Positions 46,291 to 55,195 of a stretch of 64,000 nt of DNA are shown piece after piece. The DNA comes from Candidatus Kuenenia stuttgartensis. GTDB taxonomy: Bacteria > Planctomycetota > Planctomycetia > Gemmatales > Gemmataceae. The notes under the pieces are model-generated. The model saw only the letters and a list, made by a program, of their open reading frames with translations, made no database searches and was not told the origin of the DNA. The translations under genes were made by a program, and so were the position numbers. The stretch is from the NCBI GenBank assembly GCA_945875585.1, contig CAMCLK010000011.1, positions 1 through 64,000 of the forward strand, given 5' to 3'. The stretch's first letter is position 1. The number at the start of each line of letters is the position of its first letter.

Positions 46291-46740
46291 TTACTTGCCC
46301 TTGCCCTTGAGTGGCCAATCGAATTGTTTGCTAGTTGCTGAAACGTTCGCTTTAAGCGTCGTCTTAGATTCGTCACTCACACCCAAAGGCAAGGTTTCTC
46401 TCGCCTTTGATTCAATAGGCGGCTCATCCGGATTAGGAAGAGAACCGTCAGGATTAAGCCGCCTGCTGATAGCTACTTTGTAATCTCCCATGGGCACCCC
46501 AACAGCTCCTTGTGGAGTCTTGATAGTGTATTTGCCGGAAGCATCAGTGATTGCCCAACCACCATTCCCCTTGGTTTCCAGTTGAGGCACAAACGTAACC
46601 TTGGCCTGATCCACCGGGCTGCCATCAAGGGTAACCAGACCAGATACAGGGACTAAGGCGATCGTAGGTTGCGATGAACCACAGCCAATGCCCAACAGCA
46701 AAATACCAGCAGACATCATTGAGCATGAAACGTTTCGCAT
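46291..46740 (-). CDS. Small planctomycete lipoprotein (cassette copy B)
   Basis: About 149 residues from the second Met. The leader VSCSMMSAGILLLGIGCGSS carries a lipobox (GIGC), so it is probably lipid-anchored. The mature part is a small beta-rich domain of the carboxypeptidase-regulatory/transthyretin type: PVSGLVTLDGSPVDQAKVTFVP, then WAITDASGKYTI and GVPMGDYKVAISR. Such proteins commonly stand next to DUF1559 genes in planctomycetes; the function is unknown. The first in-frame ATG is at 46746, two codons earlier. The gene lies 25-30 bases behind a DUF1559 gene and resembles the lipoprotein at 47882-48376, with which it forms a duplicated two-gene cassette. Confidence 0.78.
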   Translation of the reverse strand: MRNVSCSMMSAGILLLGIGCGSSQPTIALVPVSGLVTLDGSPVDQAKVTFVPQLETKGNGGWAITDASGKYTIKTPQGAVGVPMGDYKVAISRRLNPDGSLPNPDEPPIESKARETLPLGVSDESKTTLKANVSATSKQFDWPLKGKGK

Positions 46741-46771
46741 ATGCAACTCCCTTGCATTCTATTACTGTTTA

Positions 46772-47761
46772 TCAATCAACAACGTTGATGGTTCCATCAG
46801 CCATGGCGCACGCACGCAGTAATGTGGTGCTGCTGTTGGAATCGCGTACAAATCGAACCGAGGCGTCGCCCATGGCAAAGTTGGCACCTCCCGTGTGTAC
46901 GCTGCCTGCCTGTCCCCAACTACTGAGATTTCCAGCCTGAGCGGTTCCACCCGTGGGTGTGTACCAAATGTTCAGGCCGCCGTTGGGGTCCACACCGGTC
47001 ATTACCCATGAACGGTAAGCCCACGAGAGATTGGACCCGTTCCACACATTGCGACAGGTTTCGCCAATCATGAAGGTATTGCTGGTTCCATCTAAGACAT
47101 CGGTGAGGCGTGTGTTTGAGTTTTCACCAAACATGTAACGGTTGGTACCACCATTCCTCCAAATATTGCAACCGCTTCCCAAGCCCGCGTCACTGCGCGA
47201 GGCGATAAAATCATAATTGATAGCTGAGCCCGCGCCACCTCCCGAGTTGTATTCCACAGTTGCCCGTCCAAAATCGGATGGGCACTGGAATGTTTTGATG
47301 ACCGTCGCGGAAAGTGCGCCATTGGTTGCTGGTGTGCCGGCCACAGTACCGTTAAGATTACCAGTAAAGCCGCAGCACCATCCTGTGTTCAGATCGCTGA
47401 AGCAGGCTGATTTGTTGACTTGGGAATCGAGAGCGGTCTGCTCCAGATACGCAAGAACAAGCACCCAACCGCTCATGTTCAAAATAGCCGTATCGCCACT
47501 GCCACCAGCGGCACTGCTGCACCAACCGTAGCCCTTACCGGCGGGAGGCAACTTGCCGTTGGCACTTTCGTACGAATGACAGGCCAGCGCCAATTGTTTC
47601 AGGTTATTGGTGCACGACATGCGATTAGCGGCTTCGCGCACCTTTTGAACAGCAGGCACCAAAAGACCAATCAGCACAGCTATTATAGCAATAACAACCA
47701 GCAGCTCAATCAATGTAAACGCCTTACGAAAGGGCCTGTCAGAAACAACCAGTGGCATCAT
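46772..47761 (-). CDS. DUF1559 prepilin-like protein (cassette copy B)
   Basis: A type II/IV prepilin-like protein of 329 residues. After a short basic leader the class III cleavage motif RKA/FTLIELLVVIAIIAVL is followed by the conserved LVPAVQKVREAANRMSC and NNLKQLALACHSYESANGKLPPAG. The C-terminal family signature reads HTGGANFAMGDASVRFV, a variant of the H-x9-DG motif with Ala in place of the usual Gly. The start ATG 47761 has a perfect AGGAGG seven bases upstream; a second ATG follows directly. Members are exported and abundant in planctomycetes; whether they form fibres is unknown. It is paired with the lipoprotein gene at 46291. Confidence 0.93.
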   Translation of the reverse strand: MMPLVVSDRPFRKAFTLIELLVVIAIIAVLIGLLVPAVQKVREAANRMSCTNNLKQLALACHSYESANGKLPPAGKGYGWCSSAAGGSGDTAILNMSGWVLVLAYLEQTALDSQVNKSACFSDLNTGWCCGFTGNLNGTVAGTPATNGALSATVIKTFQCPSDFGRATVEYNSGGGAGSAINYDFIASRSDAGLGSGCNIWRNGGTNRYMFGENSNTRLTDVLDGTSNTFMIGETCRNVWNGSNLSWAYRSWVMTGVDPNGGLNIWYTPTGGTAQAGNLSSWGQAGSVHTGGANFAMGDASVRFVRDSNSSTTLLRACAMADGTINVVD

Positions 47762-47881
47762 CAGCAAACCTCCTGAAAAGAAATGATGAAAAGATAAGAA
47801 GAAACACTCGATGGGGAGGGCCCAATTATTTATAACTTACTGAATTGTGAAATCAAGCATATAAACCATTGATTAGCTATG

Positions 47882-48376
47882 TTATTTAAGCTTGCTCGAC
47901 AATTCCAGATTGATGGCGCCACCAGAATCAGGAACAGTCACCATCAATGGGGATGTTTCGCGTTTGGCATAAACAACGGGTATGGAAGGACCAGTTGCGG
48001 CCTTTTTCGTTTTTGCGGCAGATGGCAAACCAATCGCCGGGGCAGGAGTGTCGCCAGTGGTGGTTGCGGGCATATCCTGACTGATGGGAAACATCGGTTC
48101 GGTGATAACCACCTTATATTTACCTGGGCAAACACCATGAAAGTCCGTCAACGCGCCGCCACGGCTGGCTAATAATTTATATTCGCCTTTTTCGTTGGTA
48201 CTGGCGCCTGCTCCACCTCCCGGGGTCCCTGATTCAGGAACAAAGAGCAGTGTTTTAAATGACAAAGGAACCCCATCGATTGTCACGGCACCGGAAACCG
48301 GGACCATCTTGGGGCCATTATTGCCGCAGGCCGTTAAATTGGACAAACAAACAAAAAACAGGAGCAGACGAACCAT
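47882..48376 (-). CDS. Small planctomycete lipoprotein (cassette copy A)
   Basis: A 164-residue lipoprotein: leader VRLLLFFVCLSNLTACGNNG with lipobox (LTAC). The mature part opens with MVPVSGAVTIDGVPLSFKTLLFVPE, the same beta motif as the copy at 46291, then TNEKGEYKLLA and PGKYKVVITEP. A Thr/Ala/Pro-rich insert (TTTGDTPAPAIGLPSAAKTKK) separates it from the last strand. ATG 48376 is preceded by GGAGG; the longer start at 48391 is less likely. It follows a DUF1559 gene by about 40 bases and is presumably co-transcribed with it. Confidence 0.78.
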   Translation of the reverse strand: MVRLLLFFVCLSNLTACGNNGPKMVPVSGAVTIDGVPLSFKTLLFVPESGTPGGGAGASTNEKGEYKLLASRGGALTDFHGVCPGKYKVVITEPMFPISQDMPATTTGDTPAPAIGLPSAAKTKKAATGPSIPVVYAKRETSPLMVTVPDSGGAINLELSSKLK

Positions 48377-48417
48377 AATGCCTCCATGCATAGAATACTG
48401 TTATTATTTATTTAAAA

Positions 48418-49413
48418 TTAAGGAAGATTGACCACTTCCCCTCCGGCGATGGTGCACATCCGATCCCATAACGTTACTGCTGTTGATTCCGAAATAAATC
48501 TGACGGAACCGTCTCCCAAAGCAAAATTGGCTCCCCCCGGATGGAGGCTTCCGGCGGAAGCCCACCAAGTACGAATTCGCCCAGTAATCGGAGTGTAGGG
48601 CGGATTTTGCCATGTTGGATGAACGGCCGGAAGGTGCCAGAAATTGACTCCAGGATCGCTGGTGCCTGGATCAATCCCGGTCATTACATGCCCCCTGTAC
48701 GACCAAGCAAAGGCCGCCCCATTGACGTGATATCTTGTCGTTTCACCAAACATCAGGGTGTTGGAAAGCCCGTCCAGAACGCTTGATGTCCGGGTATTGC
48801 TGTTTTCACCGAACATTCGTTTGACGGCTGATGTGCGCCAATTGTTGCACGTTCCGTAATCCGAATCGCTTGTAATAAAATCGTAATTGGTTGCAGCACC
48901 CTGAAAACTTCCGCCCGGACCGTAATAACTTCCAGACAACCTTCCAGTGGCCGGATTGTTGTCTGACGGACATGCGAGAATCGACAGTTCCTGACTGGCA
49001 AGTGCCGCATTGCCATTGGTGACGGGATTGCCAACGACCTGAGTTGTCGCGTTCATCCCGGCAGCCATAAGCGAGCTTGCCTGAGTCAGGTTGAATTGTT
49101 TGAAAAGTGATTCCTGTTCCAAATAGGGTAACAACAAAACTAATCCGTTGCTGTTGAAACCCGCCGAATCCGCTGTGGCAGCGCTCTGGCACAGTTGGTA
49201 TCCAGTTCCAGCCGGTGGGAATTTGCCATTAGCGCTTTCATAGCTGAAAGCCGCCAATGCCAATTGTTTCATCTTGCTTGAGCACGACATGCGGTTAGCC
49301 GCTTCACGCACTTTTTGTACAGCAGGCACCAATAAGCCGATCAGTATCGCGATAATGGCAATAACGACGAGAAGTTCAATCAGTGTGAAAGCGAATCGCT
49401 TACGCATAGACAT
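48418..49413 (-). CDS. DUF1559 prepilin-like protein (cassette copy A)
   Basis: A 331-residue prepilin-like protein: MSMRKRFA/FTLIELLVVIAIIAIL at the N-terminus, then PAVQKVREAANRMSCSSKMKQ and, near the end, the full H-x9-DG signature HPGGANFALGDGSVRFIS. The frame is open far upstream to 49677, but ATG 49413 gives the normal basic leader and has GGGAG eight bases upstream, so the extension is rejected. It is the first gene of a four-gene minus-strand run: DUF1559, lipoprotein, DUF1559, lipoprotein. Likely exported; role unknown. Confidence 0.93.
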   Translation of the reverse strand: MSMRKRFAFTLIELLVVIAIIAILIGLLVPAVQKVREAANRMSCSSKMKQLALAAFSYESANGKFPPAGTGYQLCQSAATADSAGFNSNGLVLLLPYLEQESLFKQFNLTQASSLMAAGMNATTQVVGNPVTNGNAALASQELSILACPSDNNPATGRLSGSYYGPGGSFQGAATNYDFITSDSDYGTCNNWRTSAVKRMFGENSNTRTSSVLDGLSNTLMFGETTRYHVNGAAFAWSYRGHVMTGIDPGTSDPGVNFWHLPAVHPTWQNPPYTPITGRIRTWWASAGSLHPGGANFALGDGSVRFISESTAVTLWDRMCTIAGGEVVNLP

Positions 49414-49765
49414 AAAAAAACTCCCATCAAGGAAAGACAACCGCGTTGAGGCAGTCTTTCGAGGGGGAGGTATGTTTATTAGGTCATCTGCGGGGATGTT
49501 CGTCAAGGCCGATTCTGAAAAACTTTGGGAACCCGATTGCTTAATGAATAACAAATGAATGATTAAAAAACAGACCCTAACCATAAAACTGAAGTGCGTA
49601 AGTTCGTTCTGCCAAAGGATGAACGGATATGGGCAAGTCCATTCTAGCGAATGATTTATGTAAATGAGTCGTGCCACGTCTTAAGTGCAAGAAACGCCAG
49701 CCCAATAGCGTACGCCGTTCCCATTGCACCTGAGGGAATGTTCTATTGTTAGGCCGACCGACTTT
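49414..49765. other. Upstream region of the DUF1559 cassettes
   Basis: About 350 bases between the first DUF1559 start and the end of a sulfatase gene. It should hold the promoter of the four-gene run. I see no gene; the open frame through part of it belongs to the rejected upstream extension. Confidence 0.5.
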
Positions 49766-51286
49766 TCATCGGATCTTGGTTTTGGCTTTCGGTTTCGCAC
49801 CGGGATTGCTGTCGGAACCAACTGGTGGAATGTGTTTGGCGAGCGTTGCGAGCAGTCCCTTATGCTCCGGCATGTCGGCAAGGCTCACGGTCTCGTTGGG
49901 ATCTTGCTGCTCGTCATACAGTTCGGTGGCAACGATCTTGGAGCCGTTGCGAACACGCCAGAAGGTGGCGCGGTAACGTTCGTTGCGGATGCTGTAGCCC
50001 ATGACGGCACCGTCCGGAGTTGACCGCGGGTACTGGCTGATGGCAACATCCGCGGCTGGTGCATCTGGATTTTCGATGAAGTTTTTCAAGCTGTTGCCAC
50101 CGAGTCTGTCAGGAATTGGCAGCCCGCAAATATCCGCCATTGTTGGATACACATCAACGAACTCGACGGGAGCCTCGCATTTCCGGCCCACGGTCTTCGA
50201 CTTAGGCACACTGATGAGCAGCGGTGCTCGCGCGGCAATCTCGAAGTTTGTGTGCTTGTGCCACAGGCCATGATCGCCGAGTTGCCAACCGTGATCGCCC
50301 CATAGGACAATGATGGTATTGTCCGCTAATCCCTCTTTGTCGAGTGCATCCAGCAACCGGCCGATCTGGGCATCTGTGTAGCTAATACAGGAGTAGTAGC
50401 CATGACGCAGAGTCCTAGCGAATTCAGATGGGATAGGATTCCCCTTCGGCACACCGGGATAAGCGTGCAGCTCGCCGTTGTTGTGGCCGGCAAACTGCGG
50501 ACTTCCTGTTGGTAGCTTGTTCGTCGTCGGCACTGGAATCAAATTAGGATTGTACATATCCCAATACTTCTTCGGCGCGACAAATGGCAGATGTGGCTTA
50601 ACAAATCCCACTGCAAGGAAGAACGGTTCGCGCCTCGACTTGAGTACCGCGAGTCGTTTCACCGCTTCGGCGGCAGTGGCACCATCGGGAAGTTCGTCGT
50701 CGGGCTTCGAGCTGATTTCATAAGCAGGCCCTTTCTTTGGATCCTTTCCATTTTTCCGAGCAGGCTGGCCTTGCAATGGTTTGCCGTACTCTTCCACTTT
50801 GACTCCGTGCTTGGTAACGATCTGCTTTGTCCAATCGATCGGGTCCGTATCGACGGCACGGCCTTTCGGATACCAGTGCGGCTCACTCCAGGAACGGCCA
50901 TCTTCAAAACCCACATGGTAAACCTTGCCAAGCGCGGCGCAGTGCCAGCCGTTCGCGCGAAAGTGCTGCGGCAGCGTGACACAATTTGGCTGTGCCGCGC
51001 GGAAATGGGTCTCCAGATCCCACACTTTTGTCACGTCTGGCCGCAGTCCCGTCATGATGGCGGTACGCGACGGACTGCACACCGCTTGCTGACAGTAGGC
51101 CTTGTTGAAAACGATTCCGCGAGCAGCAATCCGGTCGATGTTAGGTGTCTTGATGATTTTGTTGCCGTAACAGCCCAGTTCCGGTCGCAAGTCATCAACG
51201 GCAATGAAGAGAATGTTGGGCTTATCCGCTGCCTCGACAAAGGTAAGCATCAAGGAAATCGAAAGAAGGGCGAAAAGCTGTTTCAT
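49766..51286 (-). CDS. Sulfatase (iduronate-2-sulfatase-like)
   Basis: An exported type I sulfatase of 506 residues that cleaves sulfate esters, probably from polysaccharides. Signal peptide FALLSISLMLTFVEAA; metal-site opening NILFIAVDDLRPELGCYG; formylglycine motif CSPSR at 70-74 within AVCSPSRTAIMTGLRPD. The DDLRPELG start and the later VWDLETHFR and WGDHGWQLGDHGLWHKHTNFE match the iduronate-sulfatase branch. ATG 51286 with AAAGGGA upstream is chosen over a longer frame to 51343. Activation needs a formylglycine-generating enzyme, not found in this window. A second sulfatase lies upstream on the same strand. Confidence 0.93.
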   Translation of the reverse strand: MKQLFALLSISLMLTFVEAADKPNILFIAVDDLRPELGCYGNKIIKTPNIDRIAARGIVFNKAYCQQAVCSPSRTAIMTGLRPDVTKVWDLETHFRAAQPNCVTLPQHFRANGWHCAALGKVYHVGFEDGRSWSEPHWYPKGRAVDTDPIDWTKQIVTKHGVKVEEYGKPLQGQPARKNGKDPKKGPAYEISSKPDDELPDGATAAEAVKRLAVLKSRREPFFLAVGFVKPHLPFVAPKKYWDMYNPNLIPVPTTNKLPTGSPQFAGHNNGELHAYPGVPKGNPIPSEFARTLRHGYYSCISYTDAQIGRLLDALDKEGLADNTIIVLWGDHGWQLGDHGLWHKHTNFEIAARAPLLISVPKSKTVGRKCEAPVEFVDVYPTMADICGLPIPDRLGGNSLKNFIENPDAPAADVAISQYPRSTPDGAVMGYSIRNERYRATFWRVRNGSKIVATELYDEQQDPNETVSLADMPEHKGLLATLAKHIPPVGSDSNPGAKPKAKTKIR

Positions 51287-51396
51287 GGTTGGGATTCCCT
51301 TTGTGGCAAGACAATATCGCAAAAGCCGCCAAAAAGTACTCAAGCAAACATAACTTCCATTGGTATAGCTAATTTATAGACGACTTTCGTTACCTA

Positions 51397-52698
51397 CTAT
51401 TTTGGCGCATTGTTCTTCTTGTTGGCATGACGCCCAGTGCCGTCGCCACTGTCGGGGATGCCACCAGCGGGATTTAGTTTGGCAAGCACTGCGGCGAGCT
51501 TCGCTCGGGCAACTGTCGAATCGGGCGTAGCTGTCGCGACGAGTTTTTCCGCAAACGGCGCATGGCTCATGTCGAACAGCTCACCTTTTTCATTGAGCTT
51601 CCAGCGGGCATCGCGCACGTACCACATGGAGGCGAGTTGGTTAAAGACCCATTCACGCGGCCGTCCCGCCTCACCGCGCAGTTGTGGAGCGATACTGGTG
51701 CCGTCGAAGATCGTGTCTTTGGGAAGATGTCCGCCGGTGATCTCGGCGAAAGTCACGAGAAAGTCGGACGAGTCGATCAACTGGGTACTCACTTTGTTGG
51801 ATGGTGTCTTTCCCGGCCAGCTGGCAATCATCGGCACCAGACCGCCGCATTCGAGCATCGTCCCTTTCATGCCGGACAGCGCCCGTCCGGCAATCGTCGC
51901 TCGCTTTGATTGAGCTTTGCCGGTGCCGTTGTCACCCATGAATATGATGAGCGTGTCGTCTCGCAGCTTCAGCTTTTCAAGCTCCGCGACGAGCTTGCCG
52001 ACGAGCTTGTCCATGTAGGCGATGTTGTCCGACATCAGGTCCGTGCTACCGGTGACGCTGTCAGGAGTCGACAGCAACTCGCCATGCACATTCGACATCG
52101 GGTAGTAAACAAAGAATGGCTCGGCTTTGTGCTTCGTGATGAACGACATCAGGTGCATATGCATTAGGTCTGGCATGTATTCGGTGTCACCGAGTTTCCG
52201 CTCGCTGCCGTTTAAGCTGTAACGTTTCGCCTTGCCAGGCTCGGTGTTCCGGTAGACACCACTACCGTTGAAGCGAAGGGAGTCATCGAATCCCGAGTCG
52301 ACGGGTTCTCCGGGAAGCTGGCCCCACTTTCCGATGCAGGCTGTCCTGTATCCCGCGCTCTTGAACATACGCGCAAGTTGCAACTCCTTGTTCGGCATGA
52401 CCTGACAAGCGTCCTGATTGCTTGAGCCGTTACGAAACGCATAGCGCCCCGACATAATCATCGCACGCGACGGACCGCACAATGCTGCCGTGTAGCAATG
52501 TGTGAACCTCGTCCCCTCGGTCGCTAGCTTGTCGATGTGCGGCGTTTTGTAATGGTCCGAGCCGTAGCACCCAACATTACCAATACCCAGATCATCCGCC
52601 AGGATGAAGACAACGTTGGGCTTCGATACCGCAGCAGCGTGCGCTGCAGTCAAAGTAGCTAGGACAAAAACCGCGAGGAGCGTGAGCGAGTGTTTCAT
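51397..52698 (-). CDS. Sulfatase (arylsulfatase A-like)
   Basis: A 433-residue exported sulfatase. Signal peptide LLAVFVLATLTAAHAAA; opening strand NVVFILADDLGIGNVGCYG; formylglycine motif CGPSR at 74-78 (ALCGPSRAMIMSG). Further family segments are YPMSNVHGE, DDTLIIFMGDNGTG and KGTMLECGGLVPMIASWPG. It differs strongly in sequence from the neighbouring iduronate-type enzyme, so the pair is not a recent duplication. Tandem sulfatases usually reflect breakdown of a sulfated polysaccharide; the substrate is unknown. The 3' part is a little shorter than in many members, without signs of damage. Confidence 0.92.
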   Translation of the reverse strand: MKHSLTLLAVFVLATLTAAHAAAVSKPNVVFILADDLGIGNVGCYGSDHYKTPHIDKLATEGTRFTHCYTAALCGPSRAMIMSGRYAFRNGSSNQDACQVMPNKELQLARMFKSAGYRTACIGKWGQLPGEPVDSGFDDSLRFNGSGVYRNTEPGKAKRYSLNGSERKLGDTEYMPDLMHMHLMSFITKHKAEPFFVYYPMSNVHGELLSTPDSVTGSTDLMSDNIAYMDKLVGKLVAELEKLKLRDDTLIIFMGDNGTGKAQSKRATIAGRALSGMKGTMLECGGLVPMIASWPGKTPSNKVSTQLIDSSDFLVTFAEITGGHLPKDTIFDGTSIAPQLRGEAGRPREWVFNQLASMWYVRDARWKLNEKGELFDMSHAPFAEKLVATATPDSTVARAKLAAVLAKLNPAGGIPDSGDGTGRHANKKNNAPK

Positions 52699-52844
52699 TC
52701 AATTTCCCCGAAAAACAAAAGGAATCTTAAGTTCATACGGTTTGTTCAAAGGCAACTGTCGGCATGCATCCCGGTAATGTGTAAGTTTTTATCATATTAG
52801 AAAAGTTCGAGGATAACGTCCACCATTATGCGCAGATTTGCGAA

Positions 52845-52910
52845 GTGATCTCCGTGAGGTTAGTGATGGCAGTAACGAGCTATCCAATCTTTTCACACCA
52901 CGGAGATCAC
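52845..52910 (+). repeat. 12-bp inverted repeat ahead of the transposase start
   Basis: GTGATCTCCGTG (52845-52856) and its exact complement (52899-52910) flank 42 bases; the right arm ends one base before the transposase ATG. It could be the element's terminal inverted repeat or a hairpin that masks the ribosome site. Confidence 0.7.
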
Positions 52911-52911
52911 G

Positions 52912-53325
52912 ATGAGCAGGTTAAATGAAAACAGGAAGTCGGGCAAGGTATTGGATACGATCCGGATTGATGCAGGTCAGATCCGCGGGCACTTGGATGC
53001 ACTGGTGAAATCATCGGTCGAAGAGACGTTAAACGGTCTTCTGGATGCCGAGGCGGACAGTCTTTGCGGTGCCGGCAAATACGAAAGGAGCCCAGAGCGT
53101 GTGGACACCCGATCGGGGAGCTACAGCCGAAAGCTTCATACCAAAGCAGGGGAGTTGACGTTAAAGGTGCCACGGCTGCGAAGTTTACCGTTTGAGACGC
53201 AGATCATCGAGCGTTACAAGAGGCGCGAAGCTAGCGTTGAGGAGTCAATGGTGCAGATGTATCTGGCTGGGGTGAGCGTTCGGCGCGTGGAAGACATCAC
53301 TGAAGCCCGTGGAGCATGTGTTTGA
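52912..53325 (+). pseudogene. IS256-family (mutator) transposase, truncated
   Basis: The 137-residue product matches the N-terminus of IS256-type transposases: VEETLNGLLDAEADSLCGAGKYER, DTRSGSYSRKLHTKAGELTLKVPRL and YKRREASVEESMVQMYLAGVSVRRVEDITEA. Full-length members are about 400 residues; the DDE catalytic core is missing here, so it cannot be active. The frame ends with RGACV after the join. The following bases keep an open frame to 53466 (VFERWARVLEVDLPGG...), with no recognised family. An internal deletion with only the left end kept is the simplest history. Neighbours are a sulfatase upstream and a DUF1801 gene downstream. Confidence 0.85.
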
Positions 53326-53497
53326 ACGCTGGGCCAGAGTCCTAGAAGTCGACCTGCCGGGTGGTGTATCGATTGGCACCACAGAGGAGCATCTATTCTG
53401 GGGGGTGGGTACAGGCCGGGGATTTGGTTCCGGGCAACCAACTACTAAAGGCTTCTGTTCCCGATAAAATGATGTGCATGTTACGCAGGGAATACCC

Positions 53498-53908
53498 ATG
53501 GCTGACCAGAAAACCAAACCTCACGATGGCGATGTGACTGCCTTTGTTGAGGCACTGACAGACCATCAGCAACGGCTTGATTGCCATGCTCTAATCGACA
53601 TCATGACAAAGGTTACGGGTGAAAAGCCAATTCTGTGGGGCAGTGCCATCATTGGCTTTGGCAGTTACCATTACCGCTACGCCAGCGGACATGAAGGCGA
53701 TGCGCCTCGTCTGGCATTTTCGCCCCGCAAGGGGAAAATCAGCCTCTACCTGGTGTGCTACCTCGACGCGATGTCTGAGCATCTGGAACGGTTGGGCCGA
53801 TATGCCCGTGGTAAAGGCTGCCTTTATGTGAAGAAAATGGCGGATATCAACCCGTCGGTCCTTGAAGAAATGATGACCGCTGCCCTTGGAATGATCCCAA
53901 AAGAATAG
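53498..53908 (+). CDS. DUF1801 domain protein
   Basis: A small soluble protein of 136 residues with the DUF1801 pattern: HALIDIMTKVTGEKPILWGSAIIGFG, RLAFSPRKGKISLYL and GKGCLYVKKMADINPSVLEEMM. The family has no settled function; the fold relates to YdhG-like/iron-chaperone-type proteins. ATG 53498 follows AGGGAA and starts before the conserved part; the frame is open to 53474. It is convergent with rtcB, the stop codons only 12 bases apart, with no terminator seen between. Confidence 0.85.
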   Translation: MADQKTKPHDGDVTAFVEALTDHQQRLDCHALIDIMTKVTGEKPILWGSAIIGFGSYHYRYASGHEGDAPRLAFSPRKGKISLYLVCYLDAMSEHLERLGRYARGKGCLYVKKMADINPSVLEEMMTAALGMIPKE

Positions 53909-53920
53909 CTGAAATATCAA

Positions 53921-55093
53921 TCAGCCGTCCCCATCATCAGAAATGCCACTGGTTTTGTAGGTCAGGATAGGCTTCAGGGTGGCAACGACCCTGATTATTC
54001 CAATGTCCACCATATCGCTGATCACCTGTTGGATGTTTTTATACGCTTTGGGATGCTCCTCAAAAATCAGGTCACGGTTACCACAGATGACCTGATTTTT
54101 GATATCGAGTTTTTTGTCGCGCACCCGCTCCAGGTCTTCCCGGGAATAGCTGGCCATGAACTTATCCTTGCATTGGCCGCGCGGTATTTTTCTGCCTGCA
54201 CCATGAGCCAACGAAAACCCGTTCGCCAAACCGTCGCCTATTGGCATGACCACATAGGAGTACGATCCACGCGACCCGGGAATGACGACAGCACCCCGGT
54301 CTGATGGTGCCGCTCCTTTCCGGTGAATCCAAACCATGTCACCACCCGTGGATCTAGGCTCGACAAAATTGTGGCAGATGTCGAGGATGCCCGTGGGGCT
54401 TCCACCCAGTCCATTGGCAAAGCGCTCGGCAATGAGCTCCCGGTTGGCCTTGGCATATCTGACCGCCAGATTCTGACCAACGAGATAAGTCTGGCCCTCT
54501 TCGGAGGCAGCAGTTGTTGGTATGCCTGATTTGGCTTGTTGGTTCAAATGCTTTTGCAGAACAGTTTGGCCCAGTCCACGTGAGCCGCTGTGTACCAGAA
54601 CGTAAGCCACTTCGGGATCGATACCCAGTGCCTTGGCAGCCTCGAGGTCGTTGATTTCATGAACCACTTGAAGCTCGGCAAAATGGTTGCCACCGCCAAT
54701 GGTGCCAAGGCTTGCGGCATGAGAACAGCCACCAATGCCGTGGCGGTCCATCAGGTCATTCATGTCGCCTTGCCAAGGCTCATCGATGGAACCAAGGCGC
54801 TTGATGCGTTTATGAATGGCATGACCAATGGCAGGGATATCGGTGCGGGAAAGATTCATGCCGCACCCGATATCACCCCCAACCAGATCAGGATACATGA
54901 GGTCCCTAGTATGGAAAGCGGCGCCAACCGGACCGCCCTTCCCCACATGAAGGTCGGGCATGCCGAATACACATTCCATTCCGGGGAATTCGGCCGTGTG
55001 CTTGAGCTGTTCAGTTGCCTGATGATCGATCCAGGTCCCCTGTGAAAAGAGATGCCTGACCCGACTCAATGGCAATTGCTGGTCATGACTCAT
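53921..55093 (-). CDS. RtcB-family RNA ligase (short, RtcB2/PrfH-type)
   Basis: RtcB joins RNA 2',3'-cyclic phosphate or 3'-phosphate ends to 5'-OH ends using GTP and Mn2+. All key residues are seen: Cys 77 in GGDIGCGM, His 137 in GGGNHF, His 168 in VHSGSRG, His 241 in CHNFVEPR, and the guanylated His 297 in SLAHGAGRK. At 390 residues it is close to the short RtcB group often linked to release factor H (PrfH), which is not present nearby. A metallophosphatase gene lies about 100 bases upstream on the same strand. Together they could repair cleaved tRNA or rRNA; this is inference from context. Confidence 0.92.
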   Translation of the reverse strand: MSHDQQLPLSRVRHLFSQGTWIDHQATEQLKHTAEFPGMECVFGMPDLHVGKGGPVGAAFHTRDLMYPDLVGGDIGCGMNLSRTDIPAIGHAIHKRIKRLGSIDEPWQGDMNDLMDRHGIGGCSHAASLGTIGGGNHFAELQVVHEINDLEAAKALGIDPEVAYVLVHSGSRGLGQTVLQKHLNQQAKSGIPTTAASEEGQTYLVGQNLAVRYAKANRELIAERFANGLGGSPTGILDICHNFVEPRSTGGDMVWIHRKGAAPSDRGAVVIPGSRGSYSYVVMPIGDGLANGFSLAHGAGRKIPRGQCKDKFMASYSREDLERVRDKKLDIKNQVICGNRDLIFEEHPKAYKNIQQVISDMVDIGIIRVVATLKPILTYKTSGISDDGDG

Positions 55094-55195
55094 GGTTGTG
55101 TTCCGAACGAAGGCAGCGCTGCATCAGGCAGTTCAGACCGTCTTCCAGTGTATTATCACCGGTCATGGTCATATTGTGACAATATTTGCAATGGA

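Noticed and set aside
49414..49677. Upstream extension of the first DUF1559 gene
   Set aside because: Prepilin leaders are short; ATG 49413 with GGGAG gives the canonical one.
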